A stretch of 64,000 nucleotides of DNA from Colwellia psychrerythraea (GTDB lineage Bacteria > Pseudomonadota > Gammaproteobacteria > Enterobacterales > Alteromonadaceae), in the NCBI RefSeq assembly GCF_000764225.1, contig NZ_JQED01000009.1, forward strand, positions 39,460-103,459. The letters run 5' to 3'. Of the stretch, positions 36,786 to 45,959 are shown in pieces. Position numbers and translations under genes: made by a program. The notes under the pieces are model-generated. The model ran no database searches and was not told the origin of the DNA. It saw only the letters and a list, made by a program, of their open reading frames with translations. Each line of letters starts with the position of its first letter. The stretch's first letter is position 1.

Positions 36786-37425
36786 AAATTACTAATTTTA
36801 TTGTGCAGCCTAGATCAGGGAAATTAAAGAAGGCTCAGCTATTATTTTGATTAAAAGACTAATACTTTATTTATTTCAGCTCATTTTATTCAGCTAATGA
36901 AAAGTGTCCATAAATTGTTATAGTTGGTTATAGGGAGTTTTGATCATTGATGGAAGAGGTATCTAATCGAGAACCGAATATTTATCTTCTTACATAGTCA
37001 GCTTACAATCCCTGTAAATGCATTTTCATAGTACTCTTCTCTCACTACGACACTCCCCAAAAGATCATCAGGAATCCGCTTACTTATTCCTTCTCAATGA
37101 GCAAAGCTTTTGTGGCCGCATTAATGGTATATCATTGTTACTGTTACGGTTAACCTATTACAAATCTGTATCACTAAAATTAGGTGCTTGAAGACTTATG
37201 TCTCGCTTTTCACCATTTATTGTAAATAAGCTTTAAAATCACTAGTTAATTCATCTGAACTGGGTTAACCATAATCTGATTTTATATTTGAACACTGGTA
37301 TATCGAGGATAGATAACAATTCTTATTAAAGTTGCTTTAATAGTTAATAGCATGAATGTACCTAGACAGCCACAAGAATTATTTCCTTAGTTATTGTGCC
37401 ATTAAACCTATTAAAGCTAAAGTAA
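36786..37425. other. 640-bp gap between pgi and the polysaccharide cluster
   Basis: No intact gene. The minus strand holds several short coding-like pieces in different frames: SDELTSDFKAYLQ-stop, FTINGEKRDISLQAPNFSDT, INAATKALLIEKE-stop, and the piece annotated at 36998-37093. Together they look like a decayed gene. A small dyad TATTAAAG-TTG-CTTTAATA lies at 37324-37342. I cannot name the parent protein. Confidence 0.5.
36998..37093 (-). pseudogene. Coding-like remnant of an unrecognised gene
   Basis: After a TGA on the minus strand, 31 codons read EGISKRIPDDLLGSVVVREE then YYENAFTGIVS and stop. The composition is protein-like (charged and hydrophobic residues alternate). The piece INAATKALLIEKE in the next frame joins it after a 1-base shift, giving IEKE-GISKRIPDD. 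This suggests the C-terminus of a frameshifted gene. No family is recognised and the call is weak. Confidence 0.35.
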
Positions 37426-39327
37426 TTAATACTTTTCTTCTGCTTTAGCTTGCCAAACTAAGTCACATATTCCATCTTTAGGAACAAAACCGGTAGGAGC
37501 TTCTAGGAGTAACCTGCGAATCGTTTCATGGGAAAAGTTATGACAGGCATCATCAAGCCTAATAAGTAATTTTTCTAGAGCTTCCCATGTCAACATAGTC
37601 TCGTGAGCAGACATAATTCGACGATGATCTGTTTGTGTTACATCATCACCGATCAATAACTCCTCAAACAATTTCTCACCTGGCCTCAATCCAGTGTATT
37701 CAATTTCTATATCACCATCAGGATTATGCTTATCCTTAACATTCATTCCGCTTAAATGAATCATCTTAACTGCAAGGTCAGAAATATTAACAGGATCTCC
37801 CATATTTAAAACAAATACATCACCACCTGTTCCCATAGCTCCTGCCTGAATAACTAATTGTGCAGCTTCAGGTATTGTCATAAAATAACGAATAATGTCT
37901 GGATGAGTTACAGTAATAGGGCCACCAGACTTTATTTGATCTCTAAATAAAGGTACAACAGAGCCTGACGAGCCTAATACATTACCAAAGCGAACCATAC
38001 AATAACGTGTACTGGACTCCTTCCGCGCTAACGCTTGCAAAATCAGCTCCGCCATTCGTTTAGTTGTACCCATAACATTCGTAGGCCTTACCGCTTTATC
38101 CGTTGATATAAGCACAAATGTTTCAACATTAGCTTCCATAGCAGCCTCGGCCGCATAAAGAGTACCAAACACATTATTTCGCACCCCTTCAACAACATTG
38201 TGTTCAACTACAGGTACATGTTTATAAGCGGCAGCGTGATAGACAGTTTGCACATTGAAAGTACGCAAAACAGTCATCATTCTATTTTTTCTTTGAACGG
38301 AACCAAGTAAAGGTACGACCTGACAATTATAACCTAACTCATCAGCTTGTTTTTGCAGTTCACCGTTAATTTGGTATAAAGCAAACTCTGACAGTTCAAA
38401 TAAGATCAACTTTGTTGGTTTTTGTTTTAAAATTTGGCGACAAAGTTCTGAACCGATCGAACCACCGGCTCCCGTAACCATAACAACTTTTTCATGAATA
38501 TTAGCTTTTAGTAGCAACTGATCTGGTTTAACTGGCTCACGTCCGAGCAGATCCTCAATAGAAACTTCACGCAGTTCATCAATTTTAGCTTTTCCACTAA
38601 CTAAATCGGCAGATCCAGGTATGGAAAGTATTTCAACAGGCAGTGCTTCTATTTTATTTAAAACGCGGGCAATGCGCTTTTTATTTTCTCTTGGCATAGC
38701 AAGTAAAAGGCGAGAAATAGAAGACTCTTCAATCAGGCGAGAAAGATCATTACGTCGATAGACAGTAATGCCTTGTATCACACGTTTATGAATTCTAACG
38801 TCATCATCAATAAACGCAACTGGATAATATTCATCTCCATGCAACAAAGACTGCGCAAGTTGTCTCCCTGCTGAACCTGCACCATATATGATTACCTTTT
38901 CTTTATGTTTATTCTTTATTGGAGAGGATGCTATTAATGTTCGTATCAAAAAACGGCTTCCACCGACTAAAACTAATAAAAAAGCCGAAAATATTACAGG
39001 AACCGTACGAGGTAAGTCTATATTTAAAAAGAATGATAAGAAAACCAAAGCCCCTGTCGTAAAACATACTGACAAAGCAATACTTACAGCAGCTTTACTA
39101 TTTATATATCTAAGAACAGCCCTATAGAGTCCAAGTTTAACATTAGCAATTAGGGCAATAGGGATTAAAAATGCCAGGAGTAACCATGAAGAAGAATGAG
39201 AAAAAATTGCTAATGTATCTAAACGAACAAGCATTGCTGCCCAAAAGGCAACACTAACAAATATAAGATCAGAAAAAAGCGATATAATACGTTTTACAAG
39301 TCTTGGCGCTTGAAATAAAAAATTCAT
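37426..39327 (-). CDS. Membrane NDP-sugar 4,6-dehydratase, WbpM/PglF/CapD type
   Basis: Should convert UDP-GlcNAc to UDP-2-acetamido-2,6-dideoxy-4-ketohexose, the entry step to 2,4-diamino-2,4,6-trideoxyhexoses. In the numbering of the longest frame (663 aa), four N-terminal helices lie at about 45-155. A first Rossmann-like domain has YGAGSAGRQLA (178-188). The catalytic short-chain dehydrogenase domain has TGAGGSIGSE (315-324), STDKA (438-442) and MxxxK (M449, K453) in place of YxxxK, as in WbpM. The longest frame begins at a TTG at 39417. I prefer the ATG at 39327 (MNFLFQAPRLVKR), which fits the family start, although neither has a good ribosome site. Confidence 0.9.
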   Translation of the reverse strand: MNFLFQAPRLVKRIISLFSDLIFVSVAFWAAMLVRLDTLAIFSHSSSWLLLAFLIPIALIANVKLGLYRAVLRYINSKAAVSIALSVCFTTGALVFLSFFLNIDLPRTVPVIFSAFLLVLVGGSRFLIRTLIASSPIKNKHKEKVIIYGAGSAGRQLAQSLLHGDEYYPVAFIDDDVRIHKRVIQGITVYRRNDLSRLIEESSISRLLLAMPRENKKRIARVLNKIEALPVEILSIPGSADLVSGKAKIDELREVSIEDLLGREPVKPDQLLLKANIHEKVVMVTGAGGSIGSELCRQILKQKPTKLILFELSEFALYQINGELQKQADELGYNCQVVPLLGSVQRKNRMMTVLRTFNVQTVYHAAAYKHVPVVEHNVVEGVRNNVFGTLYAAEAAMEANVETFVLISTDKAVRPTNVMGTTKRMAELILQALARKESSTRYCMVRFGNVLGSSGSVVPLFRDQIKSGGPITVTHPDIIRYFMTIPEAAQLVIQAGAMGTGGDVFVLNMGDPVNISDLAVKMIHLSGMNVKDKHNPDGDIEIEYTGLRPGEKLFEELLIGDDVTQTDHRRIMSAHETMLTWEALEKLLIRLDDACHNFSHETIRRLLLEAPTGFVPKDGICDLVWQAKAEEKY

Positions 39328-39447
39328 ATAAAAATCAGGCTTACTTAAGAAAATTTTTAATAGTTTCGGTAGACTACTAAAAAGAACATTAGAAAGAATG
39401 CCAGACATTATACACAAGCAATGCTATTTATTCCGCTTTATTAGTGA

Positions 39448-40626
39448 TTATTTCCTACTAGCTATTTTTAGTACGTTATAAAGTACATCGCAAGTAGTAG
39501 CTACCTCATCTTTTGTTAGTGTGGGGTGTACTAAAAACATTAAACTTGTTTCACCAAGCTCTTTTGCATTAGTTAAGCGGTTTTCAGGTCTAAAGCCTGT
39601 TTGATCAAATGCTTTCTCTAAATAAACTTCTGAACAGCTGCCTTGGAAGCAAGGAGCTCCTGCAGAAACAATTTCATTTACAATACGATCACGATCCCAG
39701 CCTTCCGCCAAAAATTCAGAGTTAATGAACATATAATGTTTATATTCTGCATGCTCGCTATAATTTGGCACTTCTACTAAACGGATCAATTCAAATGCTT
39801 TAGCTGTTTCATCAAGTTGTTTGGCATAAACTTGCCGTGTTTCTGACCAAGTATTCATTCGTGTTAGTTGAATCCGTCCTATTGCCGCCTGCATTTCTGT
39901 CATGCGCCAATTAGTGCCAAAACTCTCATGTAACCACCTAAAACCTGGTGGGTGCTCACGGTTGTATATCGCATCCCATGATTTACCATGATCTTTATAA
40001 CTCCACATTATTTTCCATAATGTTTCATCATTAGTAGTGACCATACCGCCCTCACCACCTGTTGTCATGATTTTATCTTGGCAAAAAGACCATGCACCAA
40101 CATGACCGATAGAGCCTACACTTTTGCCCTTATACTTTGCACCATGGGCTTGAGCACAATCTTCAATGACAAAAAAGTTATGCTTCTTAGACAATGCCAT
40201 AATCTCGTCCATCTCAGCAGGCATACCAGCTAAATGAACAACAATAACGGCTTTAGTTTCTGGTGTAAGTACCTCTTCAATACTTTGTGCCGTTATGTTT
40301 TGACTATTTAAATCAACATCCGCGAAAATAGGTTTGGCACCCGAGGTAACGATACTTGAAGCCGAAGCTAAAAAAGTGCGGGGTGTCGTTATAACTTCAT
40401 CACCTGCACCAAGATCCAATGCTTTTAAGGCGAGATCTAATGCAAGAGTACCATTGCCTAATGCAACCGCATATTTGCTATCTGCAAAGGTTGCGAATTC
40501 TTTTTCAAACTCACGACCTTCCTGGCCAGTCCAATAGTTTACTTTATTTGATAGTAGAACGCGTGAAACCTCATCTGACTCTTCTTGGGTAAATGATGGC
40601 CAAGGGGAAAATTTTGTATTAAGCAT
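39448..40626 (-). CDS. DegT/DnrJ/EryC1/StrS sugar aminotransferase, PglE-like role
   Basis: A PLP-dependent aminotransferase of 392 aa. The Schiff-base lysine is K185 in FCQDKIMTTGGEGG and the PLP-ring aspartate is D156 (IEDCAQAHGA). Lying directly upstream of the WbpM-type dehydratase gene and beside a PglD-like acyltransferase and a PglC-like transferase, it most likely aminates the 4-keto sugar to the 4-amino product. Regiochemistry cannot be read from the sequence. It starts 2 bp after the dehydrogenase stop. Confidence 0.9.
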   Translation of the reverse strand: MLNTKFSPWPSFTQEESDEVSRVLLSNKVNYWTGQEGREFEKEFATFADSKYAVALGNGTLALDLALKALDLGAGDEVITTPRTFLASASSIVTSGAKPIFADVDLNSQNITAQSIEEVLTPETKAVIVVHLAGMPAEMDEIMALSKKHNFFVIEDCAQAHGAKYKGKSVGSIGHVGAWSFCQDKIMTTGGEGGMVTTNDETLWKIMWSYKDHGKSWDAIYNREHPPGFRWLHESFGTNWRMTEMQAAIGRIQLTRMNTWSETRQVYAKQLDETAKAFELIRLVEVPNYSEHAEYKHYMFINSEFLAEGWDRDRIVNEIVSAGAPCFQGSCSEVYLEKAFDQTGFRPENRLTNAKELGETSLMFLVHPTLTKDEVATTCDVLYNVLKIASRK

Positions 40627-40628
40627 AA

Positions 40629-41474
40629 TTAATAGTTAAAAAAACCTTTTTTAGTCTTTCTTCCAAGATGATTTGCTCTGACCATTTTTCTTAGCATTGG
40701 ATGTGCCCTATATTTAGGGTCACCTGTTTCTTTATATAGGGTTTCCATTATAGACAGATTTACGTCATTACCAATAAGATCGGCAAGTGCTAGTGGCCCC
40801 ATAGGGTGGTGTGCACCAAATTTCATTGCTTTATCAATATCCTCTGCGGTAGCAACTCCTTCTGCTAAGATGCTAACGGCTTCATTAATCATTGGGATGA
40901 GCATACGATTTACCACGAAGCCAGGTGCTTCGTTAACTACAACAGGTGATTTACCAAGCTTAGTAGTAAAGTCTTTTAATTTTTGAATCACTGGTTCAGA
41001 ACTTACATGCCCAGAAACTATTTCAACAAGTTCCATCACTGGTGCAGGATTAAAAAAATGAAGTCCGACTACATTTTCAGGCTTAGGAAATAGGTTAGCA
41101 AAAGCTGTGATTGATAAGGAAGATGTATTAGAAGCTATGATCATGTCTTCTGTGATATACGGTACTAATTTCTTATAAAGGTCTAACTTAATATCAAAAT
41201 CTTCTGCAACAGCTTCAATAACTAAATCTGATGATTGAATTCCAGTTAAAGAGTCATTAATAGTTAATTTCTCAATAGTGCTTGATGCAAAAGATTCTGA
41301 AATCTTACCTTTCCTGACCATTTTGCTTAAACACTTCAAACAAGCTGCCTTAACAAATTCAGCCTTTTCAACTGTTCTTGCAATTATATTTAGTTTAACA
41401 ACATCTTCACTTTGAATTAGGACTTGAGCAATTCCTATACCCATAGTACCTGAACCAATTATTGATACTTTCAT
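40629..41474 (-). CDS. 3-hydroxybutyryl-CoA dehydrogenase inside the polysaccharide cluster
   Basis: An NAD(P)-dependent (S)-3-hydroxyacyl-CoA dehydrogenase, 281 aa. The Rossmann motif is IIGSGTMGIGIAQ (5-17). ASNTSSLSI and the catalytic histidine H139 in GLHFFNPAPVMELVEIVSG are diagnostic, and the end is GRKTKKGFFNY. It overlaps the acyltransferase gene by 4 nt and sits between it and the aminotransferase. This argues for a role in glycan synthesis, reducing acetoacetyl-CoA to a 3-hydroxybutyryl donor, rather than in fatty-acid breakdown. The role is inferred from context. Confidence 0.9.
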   Translation of the reverse strand: MKVSIIGSGTMGIGIAQVLIQSEDVVKLNIIARTVEKAEFVKAACLKCLSKMVRKGKISESFASSTIEKLTINDSLTGIQSSDLVIEAVAEDFDIKLDLYKKLVPYITEDMIIASNTSSLSITAFANLFPKPENVVGLHFFNPAPVMELVEIVSGHVSSEPVIQKLKDFTTKLGKSPVVVNEAPGFVVNRMLIPMINEAVSILAEGVATAEDIDKAMKFGAHHPMGPLALADLIGNDVNLSIMETLYKETGDPKYRAHPMLRKMVRANHLGRKTKKGFFNY

Positions 41475-42106
41475 ATTTCTGATAACTCCTTAAGTTTCTT
41501 CGCTGGATTTCCTGCAAAAACGGCTAACTCTGATATATTTTTAGTTAGAATAGCACCCATACCTAACATTGCACCTCGGCCAATAGATAAACCTTGCCTA
41601 ACTAAAGCGCCTGTTCCAATTTCAACGTACTTAGACAAAGAAACATTGCCAGAAACAGCAGCCATTGGAGCAATAGTTACAAAGTCGCTAAAGTTGCACT
41701 CATGACCAACGGTAACATTTAAATTAAGAATATTATGATTTCCAACCTTAACGTCAACGGTTAGTATAGTTCCAGCACAGACAATAGCACCTTTACCAAA
41801 TTCAACGGTATTGGAATATTTTACACTGGGGTGTATTAATGTAGAAAATTGTGGATTGCCCTTTTCCAACATTTTTTCATAAACTTGAAATCGTGTTCTT
41901 GGGGAACCTATTGCGATAACAAACTCACAATCACTATATTCAACCCAAGAACTTATAGAACCTAACACTCTCGAACCCTGAATAATTGATTGGTGTGTCT
42001 CTTCGTTATCGTCCAAGACTCCTATCACTTTCCTATTGCAGTCATTGGCTAACCATAAAACTTCTTTCGCAAAGCCGCCACCACCAATAATTATTAAATC
42101 TTTCAC
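41471..42106 (-). CDS. NeuD/PglD-type sugar O/N-acyltransferase (left-handed beta-helix)
   Basis: A 211-aa acyltransferase. The N-terminal Rossmann-like part has IIIGGGGFAKEVLWLA (5-20). Hexapeptide repeats follow, with the likely general base histidine in NVTVGHECNFSDFVTIAP, and the end is AVFAGNPAKKLKEL. By analogy with PglD it should acylate the 4-amino group made by the neighbouring aminotransferase. Because a 3-hydroxybutyryl-CoA dehydrogenase overlaps it by 4 nt, its acyl donor may be 3-hydroxybutyryl-CoA instead of acetyl-CoA. It also overlaps the phosphoglycosyl transferase gene by 4 nt. Confidence 0.88.
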   Translation of the reverse strand: MKDLIIIGGGGFAKEVLWLANDCNRKVIGVLDDNEETHQSIIQGSRVLGSISSWVEYSDCEFVIAIGSPRTRFQVYEKMLEKGNPQFSTLIHPSVKYSNTVEFGKGAIVCAGTILTVDVKVGNHNILNLNVTVGHECNFSDFVTIAPMAAVSGNVSLSKYVEIGTGALVRQGLSIGRGAMLGMGAILTKNISELAVFAGNPAKKLKELSEI

Positions 42107-42720
42107 TTTTTATTTCCTTCAAACTTTGACATAGTTACTTCGCCATCAGCGCTAATATCCTCGCGACAAAACACCTTTCTAACTGTTAAAAAAAGGATTT
42201 TAATATCTAACAAAAATGATTGATTTTCAACATACCAAATATCTAATGTAAACTTTTCTTCCCAACTAATAGCATTGCGACCGTTAACCTGTGCCCAACC
42301 AGTTATACCAGGACGAACATTATGACGTTTAGCTTGTTCATTTGAATATAGAGGTAAGTATTCTACTAACAAAGGCCGAGGACCAACCAAACTCATATCC
42401 CCTTTTAATACATTCCAAAGTCCAGGTAATTCATCTAAGCTAGATGATCGAAGCTTTAATCCAAAAGGTGTTATCCTATCAGAGTCAGGTAACGAATTAC
42501 CTAACTCATCGATAACATCTCTCATACTTCTAAACTTGATCATTTCGAAGGTTTTACCTTTTAAACCAGGTCGTTTTTGTTTGAATAATACTGGTTTACC
42601 TAAATTATCAGCGATCTTACGGCTAACAATGAAAGCTATAGGGGCCAAAATGATTATAGCCATTAAAGAAACAACAATATCAAATAAACGCTTCATATAA
42701 CTAGACATCTTTGTAAGCAT
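42103..42720 (-). CDS. Initiating phosphoglycosyl transferase, PglC/WcaJ type
   Basis: Transfers a sugar-1-phosphate from its UDP form to undecaprenyl phosphate, starting repeat-unit synthesis at the membrane. The product is 205 aa, with only the C-terminal catalytic core and one re-entrant helix (MKRLFDIVVSLMAIIILAP), like PglC and unlike full-length WcaJ. Conserved blocks are QKRPGLKGKTFEMIKFRSM, the catalytic Asp-Glu in SLDELPGLWNVL and SLVGPRPLLVEYLPLY. The likely substrate is the 2,4-diamino-trideoxy sugar made by the adjacent genes. Confidence 0.92.
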   Translation of the reverse strand: MLTKMSSYMKRLFDIVVSLMAIIILAPIAFIVSRKIADNLGKPVLFKQKRPGLKGKTFEMIKFRSMRDVIDELGNSLPDSDRITPFGLKLRSSSLDELPGLWNVLKGDMSLVGPRPLLVEYLPLYSNEQAKRHNVRPGITGWAQVNGRNAISWEEKFTLDIWYVENQSFLLDIKILFLTVRKVFCREDISADGEVTMSKFEGNKK

Positions 42721-43915
42721 CCAATATTTTTTTAGCTAAATCCTTAAACTCATAGTTTTCCATTAAAAAGTCATACCCTTTCTCACCCAAATGCGTTAAT
42801 TCATCATCTGTACGGTTTGATAAATCAAGTATTGCTTCCTTAATTTCAAAGGTATCACCTGGTTTAACATTTACACCACAATTTGCTAACTCAACTTGAT
42901 TTTGTGGAGAATTCAAAGCCTGTATAATCGGTTTTTTAGCCCACATGTAATCAAACACTTTATTTGGACTAACACCATATTTATACATAGAAATATCTTG
43001 CCAAGAAATTATACAAATATCAGCAAAACTCAAAACTCTTTGTATTTCATCTTTATTCACGGGAGGGAAAAAATAACAATTTGAGTTACAGTTACGCTTA
43101 ATCAGATTCTTTTTTTCTTTACCATCACCAACTAATACTAAAGCTATAGAACTAACATCAATTGAATTAAATGCATCAATCACATATTCAAGTGCATTAG
43201 GCACCCCATGAGAACCAGTATATATAATTATTCTTTTATATTTATCTCTTAATCTTGTTAATTTCTCATCAAGTGCCGAGTTACTAGCTCTCTCCTGTGT
43301 TTTATCAATCCCATTACAGACATATAGGAACTTCCCTTCATCTAGGCCATGTTCTCTCATGTAAGGTTCGAGATTGATTGCTAAGGAAATTGTCTTATCC
43401 GTATATTTATGACCGATATATTGGAATAGTTGTAATAACAATGAAAAAGGATGCCACTTAGATAACCCTAATAATAAATTTAAACTTAACGGCCAGGGAT
43501 CCCTAACTTCAAAAAACACTGGAACTTTATACTTTCTAGCCCACCTGAGCGCCCCTAACAAATGAAAAGGGTGTACTGAAGAAGCAATAATCAAGTCAGG
43601 CTGACTTAACCCTAAAGTACTTATAGGATCACTAAAAAGAACTTTAGCTCCAAATGTTAGCATACTCTTGATACGCGAAAGCCCATTTCCTGCATAGCTA
43701 GGAACTTTAATCCACGAAAAGTTAACACCATCAACATTTTTATTTATGAAAGATTCGTTTTGTTCAACAATTTCTCTATGCATATGGTGGGTCGAAGCAC
43801 ACACTACAGAGACTTCATGCCCCCAAGATAGAAAACCTTTTGAAAGGTAATAAGAGCGCCATTCTCGCGCAAAATTAACTGATCCGGAATAATGGTTATA
43901 ATATAAAATGTTCAA
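42701..43915 (-). CDS. Glycosyltransferase family 4 protein, WbuB-like
   Basis: A 404-aa GT-B transferase. The N-terminal acceptor domain contains FFEVRDPWPLSLNLLLGLSK (20 residues). The nucleotide-sugar domain has IIYTGSHGVPNALEYVIDAF, VLVGDGKEKKNL and SPNKVFDYMWAKKPIIQALN. The arrangement with the PglC-like gene (20-nt overlap) suggests it adds the second sugar, as PglA or WbuB do. Donor and linkage are unknown. Confidence 0.88.
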   Translation of the reverse strand: MNILYYNHYSGSVNFAREWRSYYLSKGFLSWGHEVSVVCASTHHMHREIVEQNESFINKNVDGVNFSWIKVPSYAGNGLSRIKSMLTFGAKVLFSDPISTLGLSQPDLIIASSVHPFHLLGALRWARKYKVPVFFEVRDPWPLSLNLLLGLSKWHPFSLLLQLFQYIGHKYTDKTISLAINLEPYMREHGLDEGKFLYVCNGIDKTQERASNSALDEKLTRLRDKYKRIIIYTGSHGVPNALEYVIDAFNSIDVSSIALVLVGDGKEKKNLIKRNCNSNCYFFPPVNKDEIQRVLSFADICIISWQDISMYKYGVSPNKVFDYMWAKKPIIQALNSPQNQVELANCGVNVKPGDTFEIKEAILDLSNRTDDELTHLGEKGYDFLMENYEFKDLAKKILDAYKDV

Positions 43916-43919
43916 CGTA

Positions 43920-44780
43920 TTATGTTCTATTTAATATCTTTGCAGGGTTTCCAGCAACAACTTTTCCATCAGGTACATTTTTTGTTACCACTGCACCTAA
44001 ACCAACAATAGCATCATTGCCTATACTCAATCGTTGTTTCACACAAGCATTTGGAGCCACTCTCGAACGCTTACCAACGCTAACATAACCAGAAAGTTCA
44101 GCTCCTGCAATAATAAATGAATAGTCATCAATAAAGCAATCGTGTGCAATATGCACTAAATTATCAACTTTGACACTTTCCCCTAGGTAGGTATCATTAA
44201 TCATTCCTCTAACCACACAAGTATTTGAACCAATTTCTACATTATCGGAAAGAGTCACACCACCAAGGTGAGGTTGTTTTACTAAACCTTTGCCAGTGTC
44301 TATATAACCATAACCATCCCCCCCAATTGATGCATGCGTTCTGATTAAACAATTCTTTCCTATTTTTGTTCCTGAGTGTATCACTGCATTATGTTCAATC
44401 ACTGTGTGTTCACCAATTTCAACATTTTCTTCTATGACTACATTTTCACCAATTTTAACGGACGAAGGAATCTTCGAATATTGATATTTAGCTTCAAAGC
44501 CAATATTTGCCTTTATGTATTTAATAATATCAACAATAATTATTTGGGGATTTTCTACAACTACACAGTTATAACCACTGATCGCCTCTCTAACCAATAA
44601 TATTAAGTCTTCGTGATTTTTAGGCAACTCACCTTTAATATAATCACAAATACTATTTGGGACGCCGTTAGAGCTATCCGAAATAAAATCAATTTTGATA
44701 TCTTTATCTAAAATACTATGTAAATTTATGCCCTTAAAAATTTCACTCAACATTGTAGTTTTTTTAAGTTGGTTACTCAT
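43920..44780 (-). CDS. LpxD-like left-handed beta-helix acyltransferase
   Basis: A 286-aa acyltransferase. Residues 1-95 are a variable domain resembling the LpxD uridine-binding region (YNCVVVENPQIIIVDIIKYI). A long hexapeptide helix follows (IGENVVIEENVEIGEHTVIE; VDNLVHIAHDCFIDDYSFII), with the LpxD-type HIAHD histidines. It ends DGKVVAGNPAKILNRT. It is probably not the lipid A enzyme, since it lies within the glycan operon. A plausible role is N-acylation of the 3-amino uronic acid made by the tviB/wlbA/wlbC-type genes, for which no other acyltransferase is seen. Confidence 0.82.
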   Translation of the reverse strand: MSNQLKKTTMLSEIFKGINLHSILDKDIKIDFISDSSNGVPNSICDYIKGELPKNHEDLILLVREAISGYNCVVVENPQIIIVDIIKYIKANIGFEAKYQYSKIPSSVKIGENVVIEENVEIGEHTVIEHNAVIHSGTKIGKNCLIRTHASIGGDGYGYIDTGKGLVKQPHLGGVTLSDNVEIGSNTCVVRGMINDTYLGESVKVDNLVHIAHDCFIDDYSFIIAGAELSGYVSVGKRSRVAPNACVKQRLSIGNDAIVGLGAVVTKNVPDGKVVAGNPAKILNRT

Positions 44781-45927
44781 GATCTTCTCCTAGAATTTGC
44801 TCATATAAACGATTTAACTTTAACGATTCATTCTCCCAATTATAGAACCTTTGCACCACATCCCTTCCTTTATGAGATATTGAACTATATAAATCATCAT
44901 TGTTTGTAAGGGTATAAATAATTTCGGCTAACGCATTAGTGTTTGACACATCCTGCCCAAAAGTAACTTTATGCTTATTTTGAAAGTTAGGCCAAGCTCC
45001 GTAATTAGGCGTTATGACAGGCATTCCATATAGTAAATACTCAAATAGCTTTAAAGGTGATGTTGAAACTTTATATTGTCCAACTGGATTGAATAATATT
45101 AATCCTAAATCAGCCTCTTGATAAACACTTGAGAGTTCACTCCTTTCTAGCAATCCCCGATAATCCACCTTCTCCCATCCAAGGTGCTTTTTTGCTTTTT
45201 CCTGTTCCATTTTACTGGCAAAGCCTCCAACCAAAATAAGCTGAAAACGTTCATCTAAAAATTCTACTAGATCAAGCATATTACTTAAACCACGATCATT
45301 TGATATAGTGCCGGAATATAGCAATTTAATATTTCGTTTATTTGATAAACCTTTCTTTGACTCAAAGTTTTTATACTCTGAAAGGCTGACATAGTTACTC
45401 AAGACCTCCACTTTTGTATTACTTTGTCCAAAGTAACTAACCATCTCCGCTTCCTGCGGAACAACGATGGCATCTAAACGTTTAGATACTCCTAACTCTA
45501 TATATTCAAATATAGAGGAAGTTATATTACGTAATAATTTGGGTATATAAAATTTCCGTTTAATCTGTCGACCAGTTAATTCATGTGAATCAAATACAAC
45601 ATTAAAGCCCTTGAGTTTTAAGACCAATCCTACAAAGAGTAGTTCTGGATCGTGGAAATGGTAAAGACGTGCATTAAGTTCTACCGCTTTCTTGTAACAC
45701 CAAAAAGAAGATAAAAGAATCCTTTTCAACCTCCCCTGCAGCTTACCAATATCATGTACTTTAACACCAGCAATTAAGTCATTACCTTTGCCATCAGCTA
45801 CAACTAAATTAATATCATGCCCAAAATAGGCAAGACTCACACACTCTTTATAAAAAACCCTGATATCATTTCGAGGGTGCACGGTGGTTAAATGACAAAT
45901 TTTCTGCATTTTAAAATCCAATTTCAT
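44773..45927 (-). CDS. Glycosyltransferase, GT4-like
   Basis: A 384-aa GT-B type transferase. The N-terminal part has CHLTTVHPRNDIRVFYKECV and YHFHDPELLFVGLVLKLKGF. The donor domain has KLLYSGTISNDRGLSNMLDL, ILVGGFASKME and LKLFEYLLYGMPVITPNYG. HFHDPELL and SHELTGRQ resemble transferases acting on amino-sugar uronates, but specificity cannot be assigned. It overlaps the LpxD-like gene by 8 nt. Confidence 0.86.
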   Translation of the reverse strand: MKLDFKMQKICHLTTVHPRNDIRVFYKECVSLAYFGHDINLVVADGKGNDLIAGVKVHDIGKLQGRLKRILLSSFWCYKKAVELNARLYHFHDPELLFVGLVLKLKGFNVVFDSHELTGRQIKRKFYIPKLLRNITSSIFEYIELGVSKRLDAIVVPQEAEMVSYFGQSNTKVEVLSNYVSLSEYKNFESKKGLSNKRNIKLLYSGTISNDRGLSNMLDLVEFLDERFQLILVGGFASKMEQEKAKKHLGWEKVDYRGLLERSELSSVYQEADLGLILFNPVGQYKVSTSPLKLFEYLLYGMPVITPNYGAWPNFQNKHKVTFGQDVSNTNALAEIIYTLTNNDDLYSSISHKGRDVVQRFYNWENESLKLNRLYEQILGEDHE

Positions 45928-45959
45928 TCAATTTATTACTCATAAAATTTAAAGTACGA

